From: CAZPMT01 sp964587655
Lineage (GTDB): Bacteria > Hydrogenedentota > Hydrogenedentia > Hydrogenedentales > SLHB01
Direction: 5' to 3'
NCBI GenBank assembly: GCA_964587655.1
Contig: CAZPMT010000134.1
Location: 1-15,985, forward strand
Length of the DNA: 15,985 nucleotides
The translations under genes were made by a program, and so were the position numbers. Every line of letters begins with the position of its first letter. Position 1 is the first letter of the stretch. Under the pieces are notes generated by a model. The model searched no databases, was not told the DNA's origin, and was given only the letters and a program-made list of their open reading frames with translations. Shown piece by piece: positions 1 to 7,728 of the stretch.

Positions 1-46
1 AAGGATTGGCGGCCTCGGCCGCAGCATGATAATGTAGAAACTCCAG

Positions 47-67
47 GGTCCGGTTACAAACCGGACC
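47..67. repeat. Short perfect stem-loop in the left intergenic region
   Basis: Two 9-base arms (47-55 and 59-67) are exact reverse complements around a 3-base loop. A further TGTAG at 34-38 and CTACA at 67-71 extend the symmetry imperfectly, with about 8 extra bases on the left side. No run of T follows, so it is not a typical intrinsic terminator. It could be a degenerate intergenic repeat or an RNA hairpin at the 3' end of a gene lying left of the window. Nothing else in 1-150 can be supported. Confidence 0.6.
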
Positions 68-153
68 TACATGGCCAGCGCTTCCAGATAGGTTGCGATT
101 CCCCATGTGAACGGCGCGGACACTTTCCGTACATACTCTTAGACAACAAACAA

Positions 154-182
154 TTACGACTGCGCGCACGATTTGATATACT
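154..182 (+). promoter_or_regulatory. Probable sigma-70-type promoter for the isomerase/epimerase gene
   Basis: A TTACGA box at 154-159 is followed after exactly 17 bases by TATACT at 177-182. Transcription would start near 189, giving an untranslated leader of about 57 bases before the ATG at 247. Same-type TATACT boxes occur elsewhere in the window (14921-14926 and 15302-15307, minus strand), which supports recognition by the housekeeping sigma factor. Confidence 0.5.
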
Positions 183-246
183 CCGGTTTCAGCACGCGAC
201 ATGAGTCGGCGCCTCTCAGTACGCTGCACAACGTGAGGAGTTGGTT

Positions 247-1110
247 ATGGATATCAGTATCGGCGGTTTCAGCTTCCACAGGCTGATTCAGAGCGGAAAA
301 CAGGACATTTTCAAGTACATCGCGGACTGCAAGGAACTGGGCGCGACGCAACTCGATCCGTGGAATGCGCAGTTGGCGCCCATACACGACGCGGACGACG
401 TCATCAAAGCAGGCCGGGATCCGGGACATGCGAAACTGACGGCGCAGGACGACGCGTATCTGCGGAGTGTCCGCGAGGCGGCGGATACGGCGGGCCTGCC
501 GTTCGGCTGCATCGCGGTAGACGGAGCGCACATCTACGAGTCCGATCCCGCCGCGCGCGAAGGGAACCGCATACTGGCGTATCGCTGGCTCGACGTGGCC
601 GAGATCCTTGGCGCGGCGCAGGTGCGCGTTGACGCAGGGGGGCCGGCAGAACTGCCGGACGACGTGATGGCGGTGATCGTGGATGGGTATCGCGACCTCA
701 TCGCACGCGGCGCGGACAAGGGGATCGAGATCCTGATGGAGAACCACTGGGGTCCCTCGGTGATCCCGGAGAACGTCGTCCGAATCATGGAAACGATCAA
801 AGGACTTGGATTGCTCTTCGACACGCACAACTGGGACCCCGGCATGCGCGAAAGGGGCTGGGAGTTGTGCGCGAAGTACGCCCGCTCGACCCATTTCAAG
901 ACATTCTCGTTCGATGAAAACGGCAACGACCCGTCAGTCGACCTGGCGCCTGCGGTGCGCCTTCTGGTTGAAGCTGGATACACGGGTTGCTGGGGCGTCG
1001 AGAGTTGCCCCGAGGACGGGGACGAGTACGGCGCGGCCCGCAAGACTATCGCGTTGATCAAACGCGGCCTCAATGAGATCGCGAAATCGAAAGGGAGCGG
1101 AAGAAGTTAA
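247..1110 (+). CDS. Sugar phosphate isomerase/epimerase-like TIM-barrel protein
   Basis: A 287-residue protein of the xylose isomerase-like TIM-barrel (AP endonuclease family 2) superfamily. These enzymes isomerise or epimerise sugars or inositol derivatives in the cytoplasm, usually with a divalent metal. The expected metal ligands are visible: Glu165 in MENHWG, Asp192 in FDTHNW, His216 in STHFKTF and Glu252 in WGVES. The length fits the family. The ATG at 247 is chosen because GAGGAG (235-240) lies 6 bases upstream; an in-frame TTG at 241 is less well placed. A good promoter lies at 154-182. The substrate cannot be read from sequence. Sugar-active genes elsewhere in the window (2556-3989 and the alpha-galactosidase at the right edge) make a catabolic role plausible. 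There is no signal peptide. Confidence 0.85.
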   Translation: MDISIGGFSFHRLIQSGKQDIFKYIADCKELGATQLDPWNAQLAPIHDADDVIKAGRDPGHAKLTAQDDAYLRSVREAADTAGLPFGCIAVDGAHIYESDPAAREGNRILAYRWLDVAEILGAAQVRVDAGGPAELPDDVMAVIVDGYRDLIARGADKGIEILMENHWGPSVIPENVVRIMETIKGLGLLFDTHNWDPGMRERGWELCAKYARSTHFKTFSFDENGNDPSVDLAPAVRLLVEAGYTGCWGVESCPEDGDEYGAARKTIALIKRGLNEIAKSKGSGRS

Positions 1111-1160
1111 GACACTGTCGAAATCCACCGCCGAAAAAATCTGAAACCGGACAAGCGGCT

Positions 1161-1189
1161 TTGAGATTTCAAGCGTGCTTGGTTAGAAT
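1161..1189 (+). promoter_or_regulatory. Promoter placing transcription start on the glycosyltransferase ATG
   Basis: TTGAGA at 1161-1166, a 17-base spacer and TAGAAT at 1184-1189 form a near-consensus sigma-70 promoter. The ATG at 1196 begins 6 bases after the -10 box, exactly where transcription normally starts. No Shine-Dalgarno sequence precedes that ATG. The simplest reading is a leaderless transcript. Confidence 0.5.
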
Positions 1190-1195
1190 TGGCAT

Positions 1196-2269
1196 ATGGA
1201 AAGGATACTCGTATTCTGCCCGCGGGACTGGCTGCACCCGAAAGCGGGACCTGTGGAACACTACGTTCACGAGGTGTTCTCACGTCTCGTGCATTGCGGA
1301 CATTACGTCCTGCTCGTTTCGCATACCCACTCGCTTGTGCGCTTCCGGAAGCGTCACGCCCCGGAGATGGAACTCGTCGACGGCATCCAGATCGCCAGAT
1401 TGGGACCACGCGCGCTATTCGGCGTGATGGGCGGGATGTTCCTCAATCGAATCCACGCCAACCGTAGCACTATCACGGCGTTTGACGCCATAATCGATTG
1501 CGTGACCTACCGCCCAATGTCCCTCGCGGACCACACGAATACGCCGGTGATACCGTTGGTGTTCGACCTGAGTCCGCGCGTTCGCGCGGCCAAGGATCTC
1601 CCAGGCCCGGTCATCGCCGCAGGCGAACGTGCGCGGCGGAAGCTGATCCAAGCGGGTTTCCCGGCGGGATTCATTGTGCGGGCACCTTACGGCGCCGGCT
1701 GCGGTCCGCGGCCTTCCCCCGCATCGAGGGCGCCGCAGCCGACGCTTGCCCTTTTCGGCGAGGCATCGCGGGTGCTAAAGGCCGCGTTGATGATCCTCAA
1801 GAAGGACGGCATTCCAATCGAAGTGGAGGCGGTAGGCTGTCACGGACCACGCCGGGCCCGCTCGAACATCACCTATCGCGGGGCCCTGACGCCCGTTCAG
1901 CGCGAGCAGGTCTACCAACGATCATGGATCGGAATGTGCGGGACCGGCACGGAGCACGAGGCGATCGAGATGGGCGCATGCGTGCTGCCCGTTATCTGCC
2001 CGGATACGGAAGTCTCCGCGGAATACGTCCAGGACGGACGCACTGGTCTCCTCTACGAAGGCCGCGACGCGCGAAAGCTTGCCGGATGCTTGCGGCGGCT
2101 CGCAACGGACGAGGCGCTGCGCAAGCGGTTGGGTACGCGGGGACGCGAACTGGCTGAAGGCCGGTCGTGGGATCGAACGGCAGGTCTCGTGCTGGCGACC
2201 ATCGAGAATCTCGCGACGGCCTCGCCGCCTGCGCCCATTCGCCCGGACGCCGTCCTCGCGAGCAAGTAG
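1196..2269 (+). CDS. GT4-type glycosyltransferase
   Basis: A 357-residue protein with the two-domain GT-B layout of glycosyltransferase family 4, which moves a sugar from a nucleotide donor to a glycan, lipid or small acceptor. The N-terminus reads like the family acceptor-domain start (beta strand, then PKAGPVEHYVHEVFSRL, comparable to the usual NPxxGGxExxVxxLxxxL). The donor-domain motif appears at about residues 249-267, with Glu255 matching the Glu of the usual EAMACGxPVI and the stretch ending in LPVI. The first Glu of the classical EX7E pair is not evident, so catalysis may be atypical. No membrane segment is seen. The ATG lies directly after a promoter and lacks a ribosome site, and no better-placed downstream start exists. 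Donor and acceptor are unknown, and no other cell-surface glycan genes adjoin it. Confidence 0.75.
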   Translation: MERILVFCPRDWLHPKAGPVEHYVHEVFSRLVHCGHYVLLVSHTHSLVRFRKRHAPEMELVDGIQIARLGPRALFGVMGGMFLNRIHANRSTITAFDAIIDCVTYRPMSLADHTNTPVIPLVFDLSPRVRAAKDLPGPVIAAGERARRKLIQAGFPAGFIVRAPYGAGCGPRPSPASRAPQPTLALFGEASRVLKAALMILKKDGIPIEVEAVGCHGPRRARSNITYRGALTPVQREQVYQRSWIGMCGTGTEHEAIEMGACVLPVICPDTEVSAEYVQDGRTGLLYEGRDARKLAGCLRRLATDEALRKRLGTRGRELAEGRSWDRTAGLVLATIENLATASPPAPIRPDAVLASK

Positions 2270-2327
2270 GGATGCGCGCCCTCAAGATCCGCACGTAAGG
2301 ATTGAGACCGCAGCAGAGAACTCGCGC

Positions 2328-2437
2328 CGATTGGCTCCGTGGCCGCGGCGTCCTCGCCGCGTTTTCATCAAGAACCGCTTGAGTTGAAGTACGTGCGCCG
2401 AAACGCGGCGAGGACGCCGCGGCCACGGAGCCAATCG
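2328..2437. repeat. Perfect 37-bp inverted repeat with 36-base loop
   Basis: Positions 2328-2364 are the exact reverse complement of 2401-2437, very GC-rich, enclosing a more AT-rich 36-base centre. It lies between the end of the glycosyltransferase gene and the start of the secreted protein gene, which are 286 bases apart. Perfect identity over 37 bases implies recent origin or maintained pairing. There is no poly-T, so a standard terminator is unlikely. It could be a palindromic intergenic repeat or MITE-like unit. The rest of 2270-2555 holds only weak promoter-like sequence and the ribosome site of the next gene. Confidence 0.9.
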
Positions 2438-2555
2438 AATGCTAAGAAGTGTTCGCTCTGTTCTTATATGCGAATCGTGGCGCCCCGGCGGCCATTGCGC
2501 GCCGGCCCGTTCTTGTGCGATCCTCTTGTCATTGGACTTCACAAGGAGACGTGTC

Positions 2556-3989
2556 ATGCTATTGAAAAGTGTGCTCATCATTTTCGTGTCCGTTCTTGCA
2601 TGGGTGCTTGCAAGCACGACGGCGCGCGCCGCCTCAGTAAGCATCGCCCAGGATCGGATGCTGGTTGTGGACGGAAAGCGCGCGTTCCTCCTCGGGATCT
2701 ACGAGAATCCCAAAGACGATGGCGTGCTGAAACAGGTTGCCGACGCGGGATTCAGCCTTGTTTATACTTCCCCCGAACCCGCGTCACTGGATCGTCTGCA
2801 ACAACACGGCCTGCACGCTTGGCTGAACACGGGGCCGAGCATCGACCTCAGTGAGGATCGGGTCCGGCGTGAAGAGGAATTGCGCAAGATGGTCGCGGCA
2901 TACGCCGGGCATCCCGCGTTTCTCGTTTGGGAGGTCCCTGACGAGGCGCTGTGGAACTGCTGGTATACTCCGTTCGGGTGGCGAGGCGGCGAAGAGCCGC
3001 GCCTTCAACGCGAGAAGATCGACGCCCTCACCGATACCGCCCTGGCGGAACAACTCCGCGCGCGGCGCGCCGAAGCGGACACCCTCTTCAAGCGGGGCGA
3101 ATTCCTCGCATCGGAGCAGATTGCCGATGAGATCTGGCGAAAGCTGGGCGCGGATTCCCCGAGGCCCGGCCTGAACCTGTCCGAATGCTCCGAGAGATCG
3201 AAGAAGCTCTGTGACGGGATGCGTGACGGCTACGCTCTGCTGAAGCAACTCGACACGCGGCATCCCGTGTGGATGAACCACGCGCCCCGGAACCATCCGG
3301 ACGACCTGAAACGCATCGCAGCGGCTGCGGATGCCGTCGGCTGCGACATCTATCCGATACCCGAGTTCATGGGCGGCCACGCGGACATACTGGATCGCTC
3401 CATGGCCTCGGTCGGGGCGTACACGGCGATCATGCAGGAATCGGCGCCGTCAAAACCGGTGTGGATGGTGCTTCAGGGGTTCGGCTGGGCCGACCTCGAC
3501 AAGAATCCGACCGAGGAAGTGCGCAAGAAGAACCGCCGGCCCACGCTCGATGAAAGCCGGTTCATGGCATACGACTCGATCGTGCGCGGCGCACGCGGCA
3601 TCTTCTACTGGGGAACGGCATACATCGAGAAGGATTCGCAGCTTTGGACGGACCTGCTGAAGCTCATTCGCGAGTTAGCGGACCTCCAGCCAGTTCTGTC
3701 CGCGCCGGACGTCCCCGTTCAGCCCGAAGTCGAGTTGGCGCCATCGTGGGGATCGGGGCAATACGGCGTCCGCGTCCTCGCCAAACAACTCGATGACACC
3801 TCCGTCTGCTACCTGGTCGTGAACGAATGCCACGATCCGCTCCGGTACACGCTGGCGAAGGTGACCGCACCGAACGGAACCGTCTATCGCGATCCCGCGG
3901 ACGACCGCAGCTTCGAAGTAAGAGACGGAAAGCTGACGCTGAGCATCACCGGCCGCGGCATTCAGATCTTGCGGCCAAGGGTTTCTTAA
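2556..3989 (+). CDS. Secreted glycoside-hydrolase-like TIM-barrel protein
   Basis: A 477-residue exported protein. Residues 1-25 form a Sec signal peptide (Lys4, a hydrophobic core, then ARA before Ala26). The next ~350 residues look like a clan-A-type (beta/alpha)8 glycoside hydrolase: FLLGIYENP early, VWEVPDE at 124-130 where such enzymes carry the acid/base Glu after strand 4, KPVWMVLQGFGW around 300-311 and RGIFYWG near strand 8. The C-terminal ~80 residues look like a small beta domain. Where a nucleophilic Glu is expected in the strand-7 region, Gln307 is seen, so hydrolytic activity is uncertain. The start at 2556 is chosen over the upstream in-frame start at 2439, because AAGGAG sits 7 bases before it and it begins the signal peptide. 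The stop TAA shares its last base with the next gene's ATG. Substrate unknown. Confidence 0.7.
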   Translation: MLLKSVLIIFVSVLAWVLASTTARAASVSIAQDRMLVVDGKRAFLLGIYENPKDDGVLKQVADAGFSLVYTSPEPASLDRLQQHGLHAWLNTGPSIDLSEDRVRREEELRKMVAAYAGHPAFLVWEVPDEALWNCWYTPFGWRGGEEPRLQREKIDALTDTALAEQLRARRAEADTLFKRGEFLASEQIADEIWRKLGADSPRPGLNLSECSERSKKLCDGMRDGYALLKQLDTRHPVWMNHAPRNHPDDLKRIAAAADAVGCDIYPIPEFMGGHADILDRSMASVGAYTAIMQESAPSKPVWMVLQGFGWADLDKNPTEEVRKKNRRPTLDESRFMAYDSIVRGARGIFYWGTAYIEKDSQLWTDLLKLIRELADLQPVLSAPDVPVQPEVELAPSWGSGQYGVRVLAKQLDDTSVCYLVVNECHDPLRYTLAKVTAPNGTVYRDPADDRSFEVRDGKLTLSITGRGIQILRPRVS

Positions 3990-6301
3990 TGAGCATAACT
4001 TCGCTGCCCAAGGTGGTGTGGTACGAGTGGCTCGAATGGCCAATCCGGGTCATCAAGCAAGACCTGGACGTTGATCTCACGACCGGCTGGCGGCCCACGA
4101 TCTTCAAAGTCGTCTTTATCATTCTCGCTCTTCTCCTGATAATGGAGATACTGCACCGTGTAGTGACGGGTATCCGCCGCTTGTTCATAAAGGAAGACTG
4201 GCTCGGGGTAGAAGACGTTCCCGTGCCCGGCAAGTCGGACTCGAAATTCGTTGACGCGATCGAGGCCGCGCGCCATCTCGACACGACCATCGGCCCGCTC
4301 AAGAAGGCGAAGCAGTACGACCGCCTCGCGGAAGTGTACGCGTCGCTCAACAAACACAAGGAGGCCGCGAAGTGGTTCCGCAAGGCCGGCGACCGCAAGC
4401 GCGCCGCGAACGAATGGGCCCTTGCCGGGTACACGCTCAAGGCCGCAAAGTTGCTGATGAAGGAAGGCGACTACGCGACCGCCGCCCGTTTCTTTTCAGA
4501 GAAAGGCGATCACCGGCGCGCGGCGACGGCGTACGAGAAACTCGGCAACCTGCCCGAAGCCGCGGCGGCGTACGCGAGGGCCGGAAAAACCGCTCAGGCG
4601 GCCGAGATGTTCGCAGGATATTTCCGCGGCGCCCAGGACGCGCCTGAACTTCAACTGAAAGCGGCCGAGGCTTGTTTCGATCTTCTTCAGCGGGACGCCG
4701 GCGGCACGCCCTTGCCTCCGGAAAGGAGAGCGGACTTGCTGGCGGCGGTGGCCGCGCGATTCGAGCAGGCCAAGCGCTACGACGTCGCCGCGCAACTGTT
4801 CCAAGAGGCCGGCCAACTCGTTCGCGCCGGCGAGGTGTACGTCCAGGCGGGCAAGCTGGAAGAAGCCGCGAAGTGTATGCGCGACGCCGGCAAGACGCGG
4901 GAGGCAAATCAGATCGGAGCGCGTTTCCATGAGATGCGCGGGCGCTGGGCCGAGGCAGGAACGGCCTATGCGGGCGCGGGGGAATTCCGCAAGGCCGGCG
5001 ACTGTTTCGCAAAGACGAATGACGCTCAAAGATCCGCAGAGTGTTACGAAAAGGCCGGCGAATACTACGGCGCCGCCCTGGCCCGGTGCCATCTGAAACA
5101 GTACGAGCAGGCCATCCTGCTCCTGCAGAAGATCCGTGAGACGGACAGGATATTCGACACGTCGAGGGCGCTGCTCGGACGCTGCTTCTACGAGATGCAC
5201 GATTACGAGCATTGCGCGGCAACCCTCGACAATCATCTCACCGGCAAACGCGTCGAGACAACAAACATCGATTACTTCTACATGCTCGCGCTCGCGTACG
5301 AACAGCTTGGAAAGCTCGATGAATCGCAGCGAATCCTGTACAAGATCCAGAGCGTCGACGTCTCCTACAAAGACGTGGCCCAGCGAATGACGAATATCTC
5401 GTCGCGCATTTCGATGGGCGCGATTGCCACTCCCGGGCCGGGTGCGCCCTCGCGGACTCCCGACGACGACCCGGAGCGAACCCAGGTCATGCATATGGTG
5501 GAAGGCCTGCTTGGGGGACGCTACCGTCTCGAACAGGAGATCGGACGGGGCGGCATGGGCGTGGTGTACCTCGCGCGCGACACGCAACTCGACCGGCCCG
5601 TCGCATTGAAGTTTCTCGGCACGCTAATGGACGGTTCGGACGAATACAGGCAGCGATTCATGCGCGAAGCGAAGGTAGCGGCCCGCGTGAATCATCCGAA
5701 CATCGTCAGTATCTACGATATCAGCGCGACTCTGGGCCGCGCGCACATTGTAATGGAATACGTTCAGGGATCGAGCCTCGCACGCCACATACGCGAGAAA
5801 GGCAGGCTCACGCCGCGCGAGGCGGTCAACATCTTCATGCAGGCCTGTTCCGCCCTCGACGCCATCCACAAAGCCGGCATCGTCCATCGCGACATCAAAC
5901 CCGACAACGTCCTTATCGCAAAAGGCGGACTCGTGAAACTCACGGACTTCGGGCTGGCCAAGGCCGAGACCTCGCGGATCACCGCGGCGAACGTCATAAT
6001 GGGGACACCCGCCTACATGTCGCCTGAACAGTCGCGCGGGCTCGACGTCGACGCGCGTTCGGATATCTACTCGATGGGTCTGGTCCTGCACGAGATGTTG
6101 ACCGGAAAGACCGTGTTCACCGGCGCGGACATAGTCGAGCGGCAGCAACAGGAAATGCCCCCGGCCCCGGGCGCCGTTATCCAAGGCATCCCGGAAGACC
6201 TCGACCGCATCGTGATGAAGTGCATCGCAAAGGCGGCGACGGAACGATTCCAGACCGTGTCGGAGCTCGGGGCCGCGCTTCGGCAAGTTACCGTCTCGTG
6301 A
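3989..6301 (+). CDS. Membrane-anchored helical-repeat protein with C-terminal Ser/Thr kinase
   Basis: A 770-residue protein. One transmembrane helix lies at about residues 38-55. Residues ~105-470 are a long array of TPR-like helical repeats with recurring AGDxxxAAxxYxKAG patterns. After a Pro-rich linker, a Hanks-type Ser/Thr kinase occupies ~510-770: glycine loop GRGGMG 519-524, Lys541 in VALKFL, HRDIKPDN from 633, DFG at 653-655, then MSPEQSRG. All catalytic residues are present, so it should be active. Classical PknB-type kinases have the kinase first, then the membrane helix and an outside sensor; here the order is reversed, with repeats and kinase probably both cytoplasmic. The ATG at 3989 overlaps the previous stop (TAATG), so translation is coupled to the secreted glycoside-hydrolase-like protein. 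The gene ends 12 bases from the convergent lpxH-like gene. Confidence 0.9.
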   Translation: MSITSLPKVVWYEWLEWPIRVIKQDLDVDLTTGWRPTIFKVVFIILALLLIMEILHRVVTGIRRLFIKEDWLGVEDVPVPGKSDSKFVDAIEAARHLDTTIGPLKKAKQYDRLAEVYASLNKHKEAAKWFRKAGDRKRAANEWALAGYTLKAAKLLMKEGDYATAARFFSEKGDHRRAATAYEKLGNLPEAAAAYARAGKTAQAAEMFAGYFRGAQDAPELQLKAAEACFDLLQRDAGGTPLPPERRADLLAAVAARFEQAKRYDVAAQLFQEAGQLVRAGEVYVQAGKLEEAAKCMRDAGKTREANQIGARFHEMRGRWAEAGTAYAGAGEFRKAGDCFAKTNDAQRSAECYEKAGEYYGAALARCHLKQYEQAILLLQKIRETDRIFDTSRALLGRCFYEMHDYEHCAATLDNHLTGKRVETTNIDYFYMLALAYEQLGKLDESQRILYKIQSVDVSYKDVAQRMTNISSRISMGAIATPGPGAPSRTPDDDPERTQVMHMVEGLLGGRYRLEQEIGRGGMGVVYLARDTQLDRPVALKFLGTLMDGSDEYRQRFMREAKVAARVNHPNIVSIYDISATLGRAHIVMEYVQGSSLARHIREKGRLTPREAVNIFMQACSALDAIHKAGIVHRDIKPDNVLIAKGGLVKLTDFGLAKAETSRITAANVIMGTPAYMSPEQSRGLDVDARSDIYSMGLVLHEMLTGKTVFTGADIVERQQQEMPPAPGAVIQGIPEDLDRIVMKCIAKAATERFQTVSELGAALRQVTVS

Positions 6302-6313
6302 CGCGAGGGAACG

Positions 6314-7060
6314 CTACGCGCCGTTCTGCTGTTGGTGGAAAGAAAACGTGTTCCCGTCCCATTCGACGTGGGCCCGGTGGTACATCCAGTCGCCGCAGTT
6401 GATGTAGAGACCCGTCCCGGACGGCGACGGAAACTCCTCATACACCGGCGCGTGCGAATGGCCGCAGATGATCACGTCAGCCTCGCCGCGCCGCAGCGTC
6501 TCCTCCGCGAACGCCCGCAACGCGCGGGCCTCCGAGCCTTTCGCGGGATCCTTGCGCTCGGACATTCGGCGGCTGTTCCGCGAAACCCAGCGTGCAATCC
6601 CCATTGCCCGGTCGGGATGAAGGCGTCGAAACGCCCAGATCACGGGCCGGGCGCGAGCGATGCGTTTGTATACGCGATAACCCCAATCCCGCTTGTTCAG
6701 GCCGTCGCCGTGAACGAACAGGACGCGGCGGCCTCCGAAATCCATGACCACCGGATTGCGATAAACCAAGAAACGCAGGTCCTCGCGCAGAAACCGGCCG
6801 GCCCAGAAATCGTGATTGCCGCAGACGAGGTGGAGTTCGACGCCGCGATCCCGGAGCTCGGCAAGAGCACGCAACACCTCGAAGTAACCTGAAAAAATGA
6901 CGTGCTCGTACTCGAACCAGAAATCGAAAAGATCGCCCAGGATGATAAGCCTGGCGACGGCGGGATCCAGATTGCGCAGGAAGGCCGCGAAGTCGGCTCG
7001 CCGCTCACGCCCCTCCTCCCAGACATCGAGATGGACGTCCGACAAGACGACCGTTTTCAT
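6314..7060 (-). CDS. lpxH: UDP-2,3-diacylglucosamine diphosphatase (LpxH-like metallophosphoesterase)
   Basis: A 248-residue calcineurin-like phosphoesterase of the LpxH group. LpxH cleaves UDP-2,3-diacylglucosamine to lipid X and UMP in lipid A synthesis at the inner membrane face. The metal motifs are in order: SDVHLD (Asp8, His10), GDLFDFW (Asp43, with Asp46/Phe47/Trp48), GNHD 81-84, HGD 117-119 and GHSH 200-203. Length matches the family (about 240-290). The ATG overlaps the lepB stop by 4 bases (ATGA), indicating translational coupling. It is the last gene of the minus-strand operon and ends 12 bases from the convergent kinase gene. Close paralogues act on other pyrophosphates, so the substrate is inferred. 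If the assignment is right, the organism makes lipid A and is a diderm. Confidence 0.8.
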   Translation of the reverse strand: MKTVVLSDVHLDVWEEGRERRADFAAFLRNLDPAVARLIILGDLFDFWFEYEHVIFSGYFEVLRALAELRDRGVELHLVCGNHDFWAGRFLREDLRFLVYRNPVVMDFGGRRVLFVHGDGLNKRDWGYRVYKRIARARPVIWAFRRLHPDRAMGIARWVSRNSRRMSERKDPAKGSEARALRAFAEETLRRGEADVIICGHSHAPVYEEFPSPSGTGLYINCGDWMYHRAHVEWDGNTFSFHQQQNGA

Positions 7061-7728
7061 TTAAGCAACCGGATCCGGCTGGGCGGCCAGAAACAAAGGA
7101 CCGCCCGGCCAATGACGCGCCCGTCGTCAATGGAGCCGAAACTGCGGCTGTCCTTGCTCACGCCCCGATTGTCCCCAAGAATATAATAAGCCCCCGGCTG
7201 AAGATATTCTTCCTCGCAGCGCTCGTCGGCGGAATGGGCGGCCGCGGGCAGATAATCCTCGTCAAGCCGCTTGTTGTTGACATAGACCGTGCCTCTGTCA
7301 AACAAGACACGCACGCCTTTACCGGCTTTAGGATCGCTGGCCCCGACCTGTCGCGCCGCGACCGTTTTCCCTGAACCGGCTCCGGGACCTTTGGCTATGA
7401 CGCGCTTGACGTAGCGTTTGTTGGCCTCGACGGGGCTGTCGAACACCACGATATCACCGGGCTTGAGGGCCTCGACGCCGCTGAACAGGCTGAACTCGCT
7501 CGCGACGTGCGGAAGCTTGAGCACCAGAATGCGTTCGCGGTCCTGGAGGGTCGGCAGCATCGATGGCCCCTGGACCTCATAGCCCTCGACAACATAGGTC
7601 TTGACAATGAAAAAGACCACCAGGAACCAAGCGATCATCTTAACGAACTCGATGATCTCACGCTTGACTTCCTGAGAAGCGTTCGGTTCCTGCGGCTCCG
7701 GCTGCTTTACCTCAATGGGATTGCTCAA
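7057..7728 (-). CDS. lepB: Signal peptidase I
   Basis: A 223-residue S26 signal peptidase, which removes signal peptides from exported proteins on the outer face of the inner membrane. A cytoplasmic N-terminus of about 29 residues is followed by one transmembrane helix (~30-46). Catalytic Ser56 lies in GPSMLPTL and general-base Lys108 in RYVKRVI. The conserved GDNRGVSKDSR box is at 185-195. The start is a TTG at 7726-7728 whose last two bases begin the TGA of the PHP gene, a 4-base overlap. The only nearby Met (Met31) would cut into the membrane helix. No strong ribosome site precedes the TTG, so coupling to the upstream gene probably drives its translation. An insertion of roughly 25 Gly/Ala/Lys-rich residues follows the Lys108 region. 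Its stop overlaps the lpxH-like start. Confidence 0.93.
   Translation of the reverse strand: MSNPIEVKQPEPQEPNASQEVKREIIEFVKMIAWFLVVFFIVKTYVVEGYEVQGPSMLPTLQDRERILVLKLPHVASEFSLFSGVEALKPGDIVVFDSPVEANKRYVKRVIAKGPGAGSGKTVAARQVGASDPKAGKGVRVLFDRGTVYVNNKRLDEDYLPAAAHSADERCEEEYLQPGAYYILGDNRGVSKDSRSFGSIDDGRVIGRAVLCFWPPSRIRLLK

Noticed and set aside
1..37. Possible end of a gene running in from the left (frame ending with TAG at 35-37)
   Set aside because: Only about 11 codons are visible with no recognisable motif, so it cannot be supported.
154..894. Open frame of 246 codons on the minus strand
   Set aside because: Antisense to the isomerase/epimerase gene, whose metal ligands are all visible.
2339..2854. 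Frame of 171 codons starting MAAASSPR, with a mirror frame on the other strand
   Set aside because: It begins inside the 37-bp inverted repeat, which is why the same peptide appears on both strands, and it overlaps the signal peptide gene in another frame.
4496..5587. Open frame of 363 codons on the minus strand
   Set aside because: Antisense to the helical-repeat part of the kinase gene, which shows regular repeats and an intact kinase domain.
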